From the NCBI GenBank assembly GCA_015978205.1, contig JADWMM010000034.1, positions 1 to 64,000 on the forward strand: 64,000 nucleotides of DNA, written 5' to 3'. The position numbers were made by a program, and so were the translations under genes. Positions 1-8,417 of this stretch are shown here, piece after piece (position 1 is the first letter of the stretch; each line of letters starts with the position of its first letter). Under the pieces are notes generated by a model, which had not been told where the DNA came from, made no database searches, and worked only from the letters and a program-made list of their open reading frames with translations. This DNA is from Alkaliphilus sp. NP8 (GTDB lineage Bacteria > Bacillota > Clostridia > Peptostreptococcales > Natronincolaceae).

Positions 1-92
1 CCTACTTTATATTATACAGGAAAGGGTCCTTTTCTATATAATAAAAATAGTAATAATATGATAGTATCCTTTCATTTCAACTTTTTATGTAG

Positions 93-98
93 TATAAT
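93..98 (+). promoter_or_regulatory. possible -10 element upstream of first gene
   Basis: A TATAAT hexamer sits about 65 bases before the first coding region. I see no convincing -35 at the usual distance (TTTCAT at best), so this is only a weak promoter guess in an AT-rich leader. Confidence 0.25.
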
Positions 99-162
99 AT
101 GAAAAGAATTATTTTAAGAATCGACAATAAAAGAGAATACATATATGAAGGGGATGAATATT

Positions 163-648
163 TTGAAAAAGAAGTTTAAATCATCATTATTTCCAGTTAC
201 AATCATATTAATTTCATTGGTTGTTGGACAAGTGGTGTATGCATCTAATATAGAACCAGGATCAGAGGACGATCCTATAGTTACTTTATCTTACCTAGAA
301 CAGAAAATCCAACAGTTAAAATATTATATAGATGAGAACAATACATCTTCTAATGAATCAGAAACAAATGACTCTATAAAAAATTCCACATTTGAAGTTG
401 TAGAACTTAATAAAGGAAAAGTGTTAATAGGAGAAGCAGGAACTGAAATTATTTTAAGATCTGGACAAGCGACTGCCATTACAAGTAACCTGGGAGGGTT
501 ATCAGATGTAACCGGTGCTATAGATTTAAAAGAAAATGAACAGGTACCTACTAATCATTTAATTATAATACCTAGAGATGATAATAGGGGGATTGCTGCT
601 TTAGAAAACTGTTTTGTAATGGTTAAAGGTGGTTATAAAATTAATTAA
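163..648 (+). CDS. membrane-anchored conserved hypothetical protein
   Basis: Predicted 161-residue protein of unknown function. It opens with lysines and a hydrophobic segment (about residues 8-27) that would act as an uncleaved anchor or signal peptide. A short acidic coiled or flexible stretch follows, then a beta-rich C-terminal half containing GEAGTEIILRSGQA and NHLIIIPRDDNRGI. These last motifs look conserved, but I cannot name the family. I chose the TTG at 163 because AAGGGG lies 9 bases before it; ATG codons at 145 and 154 are in frame but the ribosome site would be absent or directly abutting. It precedes the DUF5693-csaB-tagA group but is separated from it by a hairpin terminator. 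The localisation (outer face of the membrane) is inferred. Confidence 0.75.
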   Translation: MKKKFKSSLFPVTIILISLVVGQVVYASNIEPGSEDDPIVTLSYLEQKIQQLKYYIDENNTSSNESETNDSIKNSTFEVVELNKGKVLIGEAGTEIILRSGQATAITSNLGGLSDVTGAIDLKENEQVPTNHLIIIPRDDNRGIAALENCFVMVKGGYKIN

Positions 649-660
649 AAATTTTCAATA

Positions 661-692
661 GACTTCCTTGATAAAAATGGAAGTCATTTTAT
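661..692 (+). terminator. rho-independent terminator
   Basis: GACTTCC and GGAAGTC pair across an 11-base loop and are followed by a T-rich run, directly after the first gene. Confidence 0.7.
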
Positions 693-765
693 TTGATTAG
701 AGTAAATTAAAATAATATTTTTTTAATTTATCAAGAGAATAATATAAAAAAAGAAGGTGTTATTT

Positions 766-2931
766 ATGATAAAAAAGAATAAACTATTTTTAATTTTGGC
801 TTTAAGTTTAATAGTATTAAGTACAACCTTAATTCAAAGAGTTAATATGGAATCTAATAATAAGACTGTTGATATTGTTTTAGATTATGAAGAAATGAAT
901 GAACTTTCTATACAATCTGATGAAGATATAGATTGGTGGTTTGAAAAATTTAAAGAACTAGGTGTAAATTATGTGGGTCTGTATGAAGAAACACTTGAAT
1001 CTATGATTAATGATAATAAGGATGTTAATGTTATTTTAGGATCAGAATTACTAGGAAATAGTACAACAAAAGAACTATACCTAAATGAATCAAAAGAAGA
1101 ATTTGCAGAATATGAAATTACAGAATATGATATTTTAGTAAATACAGAATCTGAAGAAATTTTTAATTTTATATACGATGGATTAATAGGTCGTTATAAT
1201 GAAGAATTGTTTGAAGTTATATCTGATACAGATGAATATAATATACTTCTTAGAGGAACTATTGCTGATGCAATTTATCCTCAAAACCATTTTTTTGTTG
1301 ATGCAGAAGGTAAGGGGGTTGCTATTGAAAAAAGACCCTATACTTCAAAACTAATAAAGTTAGGCTTAGGTTTTGATAAAGAGAAAATAGAGTTAATACA
1401 AGAAAGTGGGTTACAGGTTCTACCAAGACCTTATAATTATAGTCCTTGGACAACTGATAAATATATAAATACTTTATTTAATGATTATGAAAGCTTTAAT
1501 GTGATCCCTCCAGTATTTATATTTACTGGTGATAAAATTTTAGGTTATCCTAATTATAACTATATGGTAGCAGAATATATGCAAGAGAACGATGTAAAAG
1601 TAGGTTTAGTAGAAAGTTCAGTACAAAGAGGACACATAGAACAAGAGCATATAGAAGAGTTAACAAGAGGACTTGAGTATGATGCTGTAAGAATTTTTTC
1701 AGTATGGCCGTATATACAAGAAAGATTTCAATTTTATAACTATGAGGGTGCCGAAGAAATAGAAAATACTTTATATAGGGCAGTAACAGAAAGAAATATA
1801 AGGTTAATTTATTTTAAGCCATTTAAATACAATGAAATGAGTTATGTAACAGATTATGAAGAATATGAAACAATGTTTAATAGATTTGAAAACAGAATAG
1901 ATGATCATGGAATGAAAATTGGCATAAGTGATACCTTTGAGCCAAATCGAGTTCGTATATCAAGACAAGTATTAATTGGATGGGGAATTGTTGCTGCTGG
2001 GGTATTATTATTATCATCAGTATTAAAAATATCTACTAAAATAAAAGATAGTTTATTAATAGCAGGTATGTCATTAGTACCAGTAGGATATATTATAAGT
2101 CAATCACTAATGGAAAAGATTATGGCTCTTGGAGCTTCTATTGTATTTCCTTCATTAGCAATGGTATGGGTTTGTTATAGATGCAAAAAATATTTTAATG
2201 AGAATGATATAAAAGATTCACTATTTAAAACTGTTGTAATTGCAGCTAAGGACTTAACAATTGCTACTATAATATCTTTAATAGGTGGATTGTTTGTTGC
2301 GGGAATTTTATCTAATACTGACTTTTTATTAGAAATAGATATATTTAGAGGGGTAAAAATTAGTCAACTTCTGCCTATAGTTATATATGTTGTTACTTAT
2401 TTAGCATATTTTGGATATAAAAATAAAAATAAAGTAAAAAAAGCTTCTTATCTAGGTTTAGAAGATATAAAAAGATTTTTATTTGAAGATATTAAAATAG
2501 TTTATGTTTTACTAGGAACAATATTATTAATAGTAGGATATATATATATTGCTAGAACTGGACATGAAACGAACATTCAGCCTTCTACTTTTGAAATGAT
2601 AGCAAGAAATATGTTAGAACAAAACTTATTAGCAAGACCTAGAACAAAAGAATTTTTAATAGCTTTTCCAGCTTTAATGGTTGCTATTTACTTTGCAAAA
2701 AATAAAAACAGATTATTACTATTTTTTGCAGGGTTAGGAGCTATTATTGGACAAACTTCTATTGCTAATACTTTTAGTCACTTAAGAAGTCCTATATACT
2801 TATCAACTATACGTACAATCTACTCATTAGGCTTTGGAATAATTATGGGTGTAATATATATTCTCCTTATTGAAATAGTTTTTAAAGTTTTTAAATTATT
2901 ATTTGCAAGGGTTGAGAAAGGAAGAAATTAA
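766..2931 (+). CDS. DUF5693 family membrane protein
   Basis: A 721-residue protein of the clostridial DUF5693 type, function unknown. It has an N-terminal membrane segment (residues 5-23), a soluble extracytoplasmic domain of roughly 380 residues, and a C-terminal half with about eight hydrophobic helices starting near residue 405. ATG 766 is preferred over the in-frame GTG at 757 because GAAGGTG lies just upstream of 766. Its stop overlaps the csaB start (TAATG), so the two are translationally coupled. The csaB/tagA neighbourhood suggests a role in making or exporting secondary cell-wall polymer for S-layer anchoring. That is inference from context; I see no catalytic motif that would fix the activity. 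Confidence 0.8.
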   Translation: MIKKNKLFLILALSLIVLSTTLIQRVNMESNNKTVDIVLDYEEMNELSIQSDEDIDWWFEKFKELGVNYVGLYEETLESMINDNKDVNVILGSELLGNSTTKELYLNESKEEFAEYEITEYDILVNTESEEIFNFIYDGLIGRYNEELFEVISDTDEYNILLRGTIADAIYPQNHFFVDAEGKGVAIEKRPYTSKLIKLGLGFDKEKIELIQESGLQVLPRPYNYSPWTTDKYINTLFNDYESFNVIPPVFIFTGDKILGYPNYNYMVAEYMQENDVKVGLVESSVQRGHIEQEHIEELTRGLEYDAVRIFSVWPYIQERFQFYNYEGAEEIENTLYRAVTERNIRLIYFKPFKYNEMSYVTDYEEYETMFNRFENRIDDHGMKIGISDTFEPNRVRISRQVLIGWGIVAAGVLLLSSVLKISTKIKDSLLIAGMSLVPVGYIISQSLMEKIMALGASIVFPSLAMVWVCYRCKKYFNENDIKDSLFKTVVIAAKDLTIATIISLIGGLFVAGILSNTDFLLEIDIFRGVKISQLLPIVIYVVTYLAYFGYKNKNKVKKASYLGLEDIKRFLFEDIKIVYVLLGTILLIVGYIYIARTGHETNIQPSTFEMIARNMLEQNLLARPRTKEFLIAFPALMVAIYFAKNKNRLLLFFAGLGAIIGQTSIANTFSHLRSPIYLSTIRTIYSLGFGIIMGVIYILLIEIVFKVFKLLFARVEKGRN

Positions 2932-4019
2932 TGAAGAATATATTCATATTTGGATATTATGGTTTCCAAAATACTGGAGACGAAGCTATATTACAGGTAA
3001 TAGTTGATCAAATAAGAAAAAATATACCTTATGCTAAGATAACAGTTTTAAGTTATAAAGCTAAAGAAACTATGGAGAAATATAATATTGAAGCTATAAG
3101 TAGAAATAAATTTGGCGACTTAATAAAAGCAATTAAGGAAGCAGATATTGTAATAAGTGGTGGAGGCTCTATTTTACAAGATGCTACTAGTGCAAGATCA
3201 TTAGTATATTATTTAAGTATTATATATATTGCTAAAAAAATAGGTAAAAAAGTAATGTTTTATGGAAATGGTTTTGGTCCTATAACTAAACCTTTTAATA
3301 AGAAACTAGCAAAGAATATAATTAATAGAGTAGATTTAATTACTGTAAGAGATCAACAATCTAAGGAAGAAATGATATCATTAGGTATAGAAAAAGATAT
3401 TATTGTAACCGCAGATGTAACCTTTGCTTATAATATGACCAATCAACAAAATGTAGAGGAAATATTAATTAATGAAAATATAGATATTAATAAAAAAATT
3501 GTAGGTATATCAATAAGAAAATGGAAAAATGAAGGGAAATATAAAGTTGTAATTGCAAAAGCTGGAGATTATTTGATTAGCAGAGGCTATGAAGTGATTT
3601 TTATACCTATGCAACGTCCACAGGACTATATAATATCTGAAGAAATTGCATCAATTATGAAAGAAACTCCTAAGATATTAGAGAAAAATTATTCTCTTCA
3701 AGAACTTATAAATATTATGAGTAAATTACACATTATTATAGGTATGAGACTACATTCACTTATATTTTCAACTATTGCAGGAACTCCAGTATTAGGTATA
3801 GAATATGATACTAAAATTGGTAATTTTCTTAAGATAGTTGAGCAAGAAAATTTAGGTAGAGTGGAGAGGTTAGATTTAGATAATCTTATAAAAAAGGTAG
3901 AATATGTATTGAGTAACTATGAAGAGTATAAAAAAAGAATAAATTTAAAAAGAAATGTTCTGAAAGAAAAATCGGATACAAATATAAACCTTTTAAAAAG
4001 TTTTATTGAAGGCAGGTGA
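2931..4019 (+). CDS. csaB: polysaccharide pyruvyl transferase CsaB
   Basis: A 362-residue cytoplasmic transferase of the CsaB family, which adds pyruvyl ketals to secondary cell-wall polysaccharide so that SLH-domain proteins can bind. The N-terminus carries the family signature GYYGFQNTGDEAILQ, followed by VISGGGSILQD near residue 75. The C-terminal lobe has MRLHSLIFSTIAGTPVLGIEYD, the GT-B-like substrate region. Length is normal for the family. The ATG overlaps the stop of the upstream DUF5693 gene by one base, and the next gene begins 4 bases after its stop, so the three form one operon. No anomalies seen. Family assignment is firm; the exact polysaccharide is not known. Confidence 0.92.
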   Translation: MKNIFIFGYYGFQNTGDEAILQVIVDQIRKNIPYAKITVLSYKAKETMEKYNIEAISRNKFGDLIKAIKEADIVISGGGSILQDATSARSLVYYLSIIYIAKKIGKKVMFYGNGFGPITKPFNKKLAKNIINRVDLITVRDQQSKEEMISLGIEKDIIVTADVTFAYNMTNQQNVEEILINENIDINKKIVGISIRKWKNEGKYKVVIAKAGDYLISRGYEVIFIPMQRPQDYIISEEIASIMKETPKILEKNYSLQELINIMSKLHIIIGMRLHSLIFSTIAGTPVLGIEYDTKIGNFLKIVEQENLGRVERLDLDNLIKKVEYVLSNYEEYKKRINLKRNVLKEKSDTNINLLKSFIEGR

Positions 4020-4023
4020 TAAA

Positions 4024-4752
4024 ATGAGAGATACACAAAGTATATTAGGAATTAATTTTGATGTAGTAAATGAAAAGGAAGCTCTAGAAAAACTAATAGG
4101 TTTCATAAATGAAGATTCAAAACTAAAAAAAGTGTATACTCCTAATCCTGAAATTGTTATGTTAGCTCAAGATGATAAGGATTTGTATAGAATATTAGAA
4201 GAAGCAGATCTAGTTTTAGCAGATGGAATAGGTGTAATTATAGCTTCTAAAATTAAGGGACTAAAGCTTAAAGATAGAGTTACGGGTGTAGATACTATGG
4301 ATAAGTTATTAGGATATTGTGGACAATATAGCAAATCTATCTTTATATTTGGGGGTAAACCCGGTATTGCTAAGATAGCATGTGGAAATATAGAGAAAAA
4401 ATATAAAGGCATAAAAATTGCTGGATATAACCATGGATATATCAAAGATAAAAATGAGGAAGATGCACTTATAGATAAAATTAATCATACAAAACCTGAT
4501 GTTTTATTTATTTGTCTTGGCGCACCTAGGCAAGAAAAATGGATAGATAAAAACAAAGATAGATTAAACTGCTCTATAGCAATGGGTGTAGGTGGAAGTG
4601 TAGATGTATATGCAGGAGTTGTTAAAAGAGCTCCAGTAGTATTTCAAAATCTAGGCTTAGAGTGGTTTTATAGACTTGTTAAAGAGCCATGGAGATTTAA
4701 AAGAATGTTAATACTTCCTAAATTTTTAATTAAGTTTATAGTTAATAAATAA
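4024..4752 (+). CDS. tagA: WecG/TagA/CpsF family glycosyltransferase
   Basis: A 242-residue GT26-family enzyme, which transfers N-acetylmannosamine or a similar sugar from UDP to an undecaprenyl-PP-linked GlcNAc in teichoic acid or secondary polymer synthesis. Visible family blocks are YTPNPEIVMLA, ADLVLADGIGV, TGVDTM, FICLGAPRQEKWI and GVGGSVDVYAG. The C-terminal arginine/lysine-rich helix after GLEWFYRLVKEPWRFKR is the usual membrane-association tail. ATG 4024 is chosen because GGCAGGTGAT precedes it; a TTG at 4006 would overlap csaB. It works with csaB in building the S-layer-anchoring polymer. The gene name follows the family; WecG-like specificity is equally possible. Confidence 0.9.
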   Translation: MRDTQSILGINFDVVNEKEALEKLIGFINEDSKLKKVYTPNPEIVMLAQDDKDLYRILEEADLVLADGIGVIIASKIKGLKLKDRVTGVDTMDKLLGYCGQYSKSIFIFGGKPGIAKIACGNIEKKYKGIKIAGYNHGYIKDKNEEDALIDKINHTKPDVLFICLGAPRQEKWIDKNKDRLNCSIAMGVGGSVDVYAGVVKRAPVVFQNLGLEWFYRLVKEPWRFKRMLILPKFLIKFIVNK

Positions 4753-4838
4753 TTAGAATGTATTTATTTTTAAAATTATTTATATTACAATTATTATAAT
4801 TATTTGGGGAATCTATATTATATAAGGGAGGAATGAGT

Positions 4839-5705
4839 ATGAATAGAAGTAATTATAAAATTTTCTTTGAATATATAGGATTAACTGTTGGTTGTACTTT
4901 AATGGGCTTAGGATTAGTTTTGTTTTTAGAACCTAATACTATTGCTCCTGGAGGTGTAACAGGACTTGCTATAGTTATACAAAGATTAATAGGACTTCCA
5001 ATTGATATAACTAACTTAGCTATTAATGTTCCTCTATTTATTGCAGGTATATTTTTATTAGGTAGTGCTTTTGGCGCAAAAACTGCATATTCAACAGTTA
5101 TGCTTTCTGCTTCCATAAGATTTTTTATTACTATATTAGGAGAAGGTTATGTAGTAACCAATGATTTATTGCTATCTGCTGTATATGGCGGTGTAATAAT
5201 GGGAGTTGGAATTGGAATGGTATTTAGGTCAGGAGGAACTACAGGTGGTACAGATTTAGCAGGAGCAATAATTAATAAATATTTCCCAAGTGTTAGTATT
5301 CCCAAATTAATGATGATTTTAGACTTAATGGTAGTTATAGTGGCAGGACTTGTTGTTAAGAATGTAGAAACTTCTTTATATTCTATAATAGCATTATACA
5401 TATTAGTTCAGATGGCAGATTTTATAGTAGAAGGATTAAATTACTCAAAGGCTTTTTATATTATTTCTAATCATTCTGATGAAATAGGTAAAAAGATAAT
5501 TTCTGAATTAGATAGAGGAGTTACGGCTTTTCAAGGAAGGGGCTTTTATACTGGAGCAGATAGAGATATTCTTATGTGTGTAGTAAACAGAGCACAAGTG
5601 ACAAAAGTTAAAGATTTAGTCTATGAAATAGATGAAAATGCTTTTGTAATGGTAACAACAACTCATGAGGTTCTTGGAGAAGGTTTTAAAAAGATTAAAA
5701 ATTAA
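4839..5705 (+). CDS. YitT family membrane protein
   Basis: A 288-residue integral membrane protein of the YitT family (YitT_membrane followed by a C-terminal DUF2179 domain). There are five or six hydrophobic helices up to about residue 200, with the repeated glycine-rich motifs EPNTIAPGGVTGLA and FRSGGTTGGTDLAGAII that are typical of the family. The soluble C-terminal domain contains ISELDRGVTAFQGRGFYTG and ends DENAFVMVTTTHEVLGEGF. The transported substrate is not established for this family. ATG 4839 is chosen over ATG 4833 because GGGAGG then has a 7-base spacing. It stands alone between the S-layer polymer genes and the transketolase genes. Confidence 0.88.
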   Translation: MNRSNYKIFFEYIGLTVGCTLMGLGLVLFLEPNTIAPGGVTGLAIVIQRLIGLPIDITNLAINVPLFIAGIFLLGSAFGAKTAYSTVMLSASIRFFITILGEGYVVTNDLLLSAVYGGVIMGVGIGMVFRSGGTTGGTDLAGAIINKYFPSVSIPKLMMILDLMVVIVAGLVVKNVETSLYSIIALYILVQMADFIVEGLNYSKAFYIISNHSDEIGKKIISELDRGVTAFQGRGFYTGADRDILMCVVNRAQVTKVKDLVYEIDENAFVMVTTTHEVLGEGFKKIKN

Positions 5706-5737
5706 AATTATAAATAAAAAAATAGGAGGAGAGTAAT

Positions 5738-6562
5738 TTGGAAAAAAAAATACAAGAATTAAAGCAAATTGCAACTGAGATTAGAAAAGATATTGTTACA
5801 ATGCTTACTGAATCTGGATCTGGACATCCAGGAGGTTCACTTTCTGCAGCTGATATTTTAACTGTATTATATTTTAATGAAATGAAGGTAGATTCTAAAA
5901 ATCCAAAATGGGAGGATAGAGATCGTTTTGTGCTTTCTAAAGGACATGCTGCGCCAGTACTTTATTCTACTTTAGCAGAAAAAGGATTTTTCCCTAAAGA
6001 AGAATTACAAAAGCTTAGAAAAATAGATTCTATGCTTCAAGGTCATCCTGATATGAAGGGAACACCAGGAGTCGACATGTCTACAGGATCTTTAGGTCAA
6101 GGATTTTCATCCTCTTGTGGTATGGCTATGGCTGGTAAAATAGATAAAAAAGATTATAGAGTATATACTCTCTTAGGAGATGGAGAGCTACAAGAAGGAA
6201 TAGTTTGGGAAGCAGCTATGTTAGCAGCACACCATAAGTTAGATAATTTAACTGCTTTTATAGATTATAATGGTTTACAAATAGATGGAAAAAATGAAGA
6301 AGTTCTTTCAATAGATCCAGTTACAGATAAGTTTAAAGCTTTTGGATGGAATGTTTTAAAAATAGATGGACATAGTATTGAAGAAATAGTTGACTCTATT
6401 AATAAAGCTAAGGAAACTAAAGGTGTACCTACAGTTATTGTAGCTAAAACAGTAAAAGGTAAAGGTGTTTCTTTTATGGAAAACAAAGTAGAGTGGCATG
6501 GAAGTGCTCCTAAGGAAGAAGAAAAAGCACAGGCCTTAAAAGAACTTGGAGGTGAAATGTAA
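5738..6562 (+). CDS. tktA: transketolase, N-terminal (TPP-binding) subunit
   Basis: A 274-residue first half of a split transketolase, which moves two-carbon ketol units between sugar phosphates in the non-oxidative pentose phosphate pathway. It holds the thiamine pyrophosphate-binding region: [14 protein letters not shown] near residue 27, KGHAAPVLY near 70, and [13 protein letters not shown] with the Mg2+/TPP motif near 145. The start is TTG with AGGAGGAG 7 bases upstream. The stop overlaps the start of the second subunit gene (TAATG), so the two halves are made together. Such splitting is common in Clostridia and Archaea. The gene symbol is generic. Confidence 0.92.
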   Translation: MEKKIQELKQIATEIRKDIVTMLTESGSGHPGGSLSAADILTVLYFNEMKVDSKNPKWEDRDRFVLSKGHAAPVLYSTLAEKGFFPKEELQKLRKIDSMLQGHPDMKGTPGVDMSTGSLGQGFSSSCGMAMAGKIDKKDYRVYTLLGDGELQEGIVWEAAMLAAHHKLDNLTAFIDYNGLQIDGKNEEVLSIDPVTDKFKAFGWNVLKIDGHSIEEIVDSINKAKETKGVPTVIVAKTVKGKGVSFMENKVEWHGSAPKEEEKAQALKELGGEM

Positions 6563-7500
6563 TGACAAAGATTGCAACTAGAAATGCTTATGGAGAAGCT
6601 TTAATAGAAATAGGTAAAGAGAACGAAGATGTTGTAGTATTAGATGCAGACCTTTCAAAGTCAACTAAAACTAGTGGGTTTGGTAAAGAATTTCCTAATA
6701 GATTTATAAATGTAGGAATAGCTGAACAAAATCTTATGGGAACAGCTGCAGGATTAGCAGCAGCAGGAAAAATACCTTTTGCAAGTACATTTGCCATGTT
6801 TGCTACAGGAAGAGCTTTTGAAATTATTAGAAACTCTATAGGATATCCAAAGTTAAATGTGAAAATTTGTGCAACACATTCAGGTGTTACAGTAGGAGAA
6901 GATGGTGCTTCTCATCAAGCTTTAGAAGATATTTCTTGTATGAGAACAATTCCTAATATGACTGTAATTGTACCAGCAGATGCAGTAGAAGCAAAAGCTG
7001 CTATTCATGCAGTTGCTAAAATAGATGGTCCAGTATACGTTAGACTTGGAAGACCAGCTGTACCTGTTATTAATGATGAATCAAATTATGACTTTAAAAT
7101 AGGAAAAGGTGTAACATTAAAGGATGGCAAGGATATAACTATTGTTGCAACAGGAATAATGGTTAATGAAGCATTAGAAGCAGCTGAGGAATTAGAAACT
7201 AAAGGAATAAATACTAGAGTAATTAATATACATACAATTAAGCCTATAGATGTAGAACTTATTACTAAAGCAGCTAAGGAAACTGGTGCTATAGTAACTG
7301 CAGAAGAACATAATATTATTGGAGGATTAGGTTCTGCAGTAGCAGAGGTAATTTCTGAAAACCATCCAGTACCATTAAAGCGTATTGGTACAAATGATAC
7401 CTTTGGTGAATCTGGAAAACCAGATGAGCTTTTGAAAAAATATGGATTAACAAAAGAAAATATTGTAGAGACTGTAACTGAATTAATTAAAAGAAAATAA
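6562..7500 (+). CDS. tktB: transketolase, C-terminal (pyrimidine-binding) subunit
   Basis: A 312-residue second half of the split transketolase. It contains the pyrimidine-binding domain with DADLSKSTKT, the conserved glutamate block INVGIAEQNLMGTAAGLA, and ATHSGVTVGEDGASHQALEDI, followed by the C-terminal regulatory domain with NIHTIKPID and EEHNIIGGLGSAVAEV. It assembles with the upstream subunit to form the complete active site. Length and motifs are normal. The same fold occurs in DXP synthase, but the missing first domain features and the partner gene favour transketolase. Coupled by TAATG to the upstream gene. Confidence 0.92.
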   Translation: MTKIATRNAYGEALIEIGKENEDVVVLDADLSKSTKTSGFGKEFPNRFINVGIAEQNLMGTAAGLAAAGKIPFASTFAMFATGRAFEIIRNSIGYPKLNVKICATHSGVTVGEDGASHQALEDISCMRTIPNMTVIVPADAVEAKAAIHAVAKIDGPVYVRLGRPAVPVINDESNYDFKIGKGVTLKDGKDITIVATGIMVNEALEAAEELETKGINTRVINIHTIKPIDVELITKAAKETGAIVTAEEHNIIGGLGSAVAEVISENHPVPLKRIGTNDTFGESGKPDELLKKYGLTKENIVETVTELIKRK

Positions 7501-7685
7501 TATATAAGTAAGTTTTTTATAGAGAATATTTTAGTAATATAAAGTTTATTATAATAAATTAAATTATAAACTTGTCCAATTGAATATTTCTGTCCCTCCC
7601 TGAATACAAATAATTATAAAGTTATCATAATTTAATTCACTTTTATGTTATGAAAATTATGTAAGAATAAAAGGGAGGGAGAAGT

Positions 7686-8165
7686 TTGGGAAATAAAAAA
7701 AGACTACCGAGACTACCTAAGGTAAACTGGAAATTATTAATTACTATGATTTTAATTATTGGGGTAGCTACTACTGTTATTAAGTGCGTACCTAATTTAA
7801 TGTCTGGGGGAAATAGTGAGGTGGAACACATGGTATTAGATAAAGAACAAATTCCTGAGGCTATTAGCGAAATATTACCTAGGTATAAAATGCTGGAAAG
7901 AGCTTTGGCAGCTAAGGTAGATAACGAGATCTATGTAATAGTTACAAGAGGTGAAAAACAAACTGCAGGATATGATGTAGAGATTAAAAAGGTTGAAGTA
8001 GTTGAAGAAGAGGAAGAAAAGAAATTAGTGGTTCATGCTATATTCAAAGACCCTAATCCAGATGATATAGTTACACAATCAATGACATACCCATATGTAG
8101 TAGCAAAAACAGAATTAGAAGAATTACCACCTAAAATTGATTTACAAATAGTAGAACATGAGTAG
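7686..8165 (+). CDS. PrcB_C-domain membrane-anchored protein
   Basis: A 159-residue protein with one N-terminal membrane helix (about residues 16-36) and an extracytoplasmic domain. The stretch AGYDVEIKKVEV, then LVVHAIFKDPNPDD and VTQSMTYPYVVAK, matches the PrcB C-terminal domain, first described in a protein that stabilises a surface protease (PrtP complex) in spirochaetes. That resemblance is a fold/family match from memory; the clostridial function is unknown. The start is TTG with GGGAGGGAGAAG just upstream. It stands alone and ends directly in a strong terminator. A role in helping an exported enzyme fold is only a suggestion. Confidence 0.7.
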   Translation: MGNKKRLPRLPKVNWKLLITMILIIGVATTVIKCVPNLMSGGNSEVEHMVLDKEQIPEAISEILPRYKMLERALAAKVDNEIYVIVTRGEKQTAGYDVEIKKVEVVEEEEEKKLVVHAIFKDPNPDDIVTQSMTYPYVVAKTELEELPPKIDLQIVEHE

Positions 8166-8186
8166 AGGCTTTGCCTCTACTTTTTT
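8161..8186 (+). terminator. rho-independent terminator
   Basis: AGTAGAGGC and GCCTCTACT pair over a TTT loop and are followed by six Ts. The 5' arm overlaps the stop codon of the PrcB_C gene. Confidence 0.9.
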
Positions 8187-8417
8187 GTTGAAAAAAGTAG
8201 AACTTATTAAATCATATTTTAGTGAACGGTAAAGATTTATTTATAAAATAATATATTTGTAATGCAACTGTAATCTATTTGAAAACAAGTTGTTGTATAA
8301 TGAGGATATAAATCAAATAATTAATGAGCTATTAGAGTTATTCATGGAATAGAATGTAGTTGTGTGTATTTTTATTAAATGTTTATGTTGTACATATATA
8401 ATAGGAGGTTTAAATAT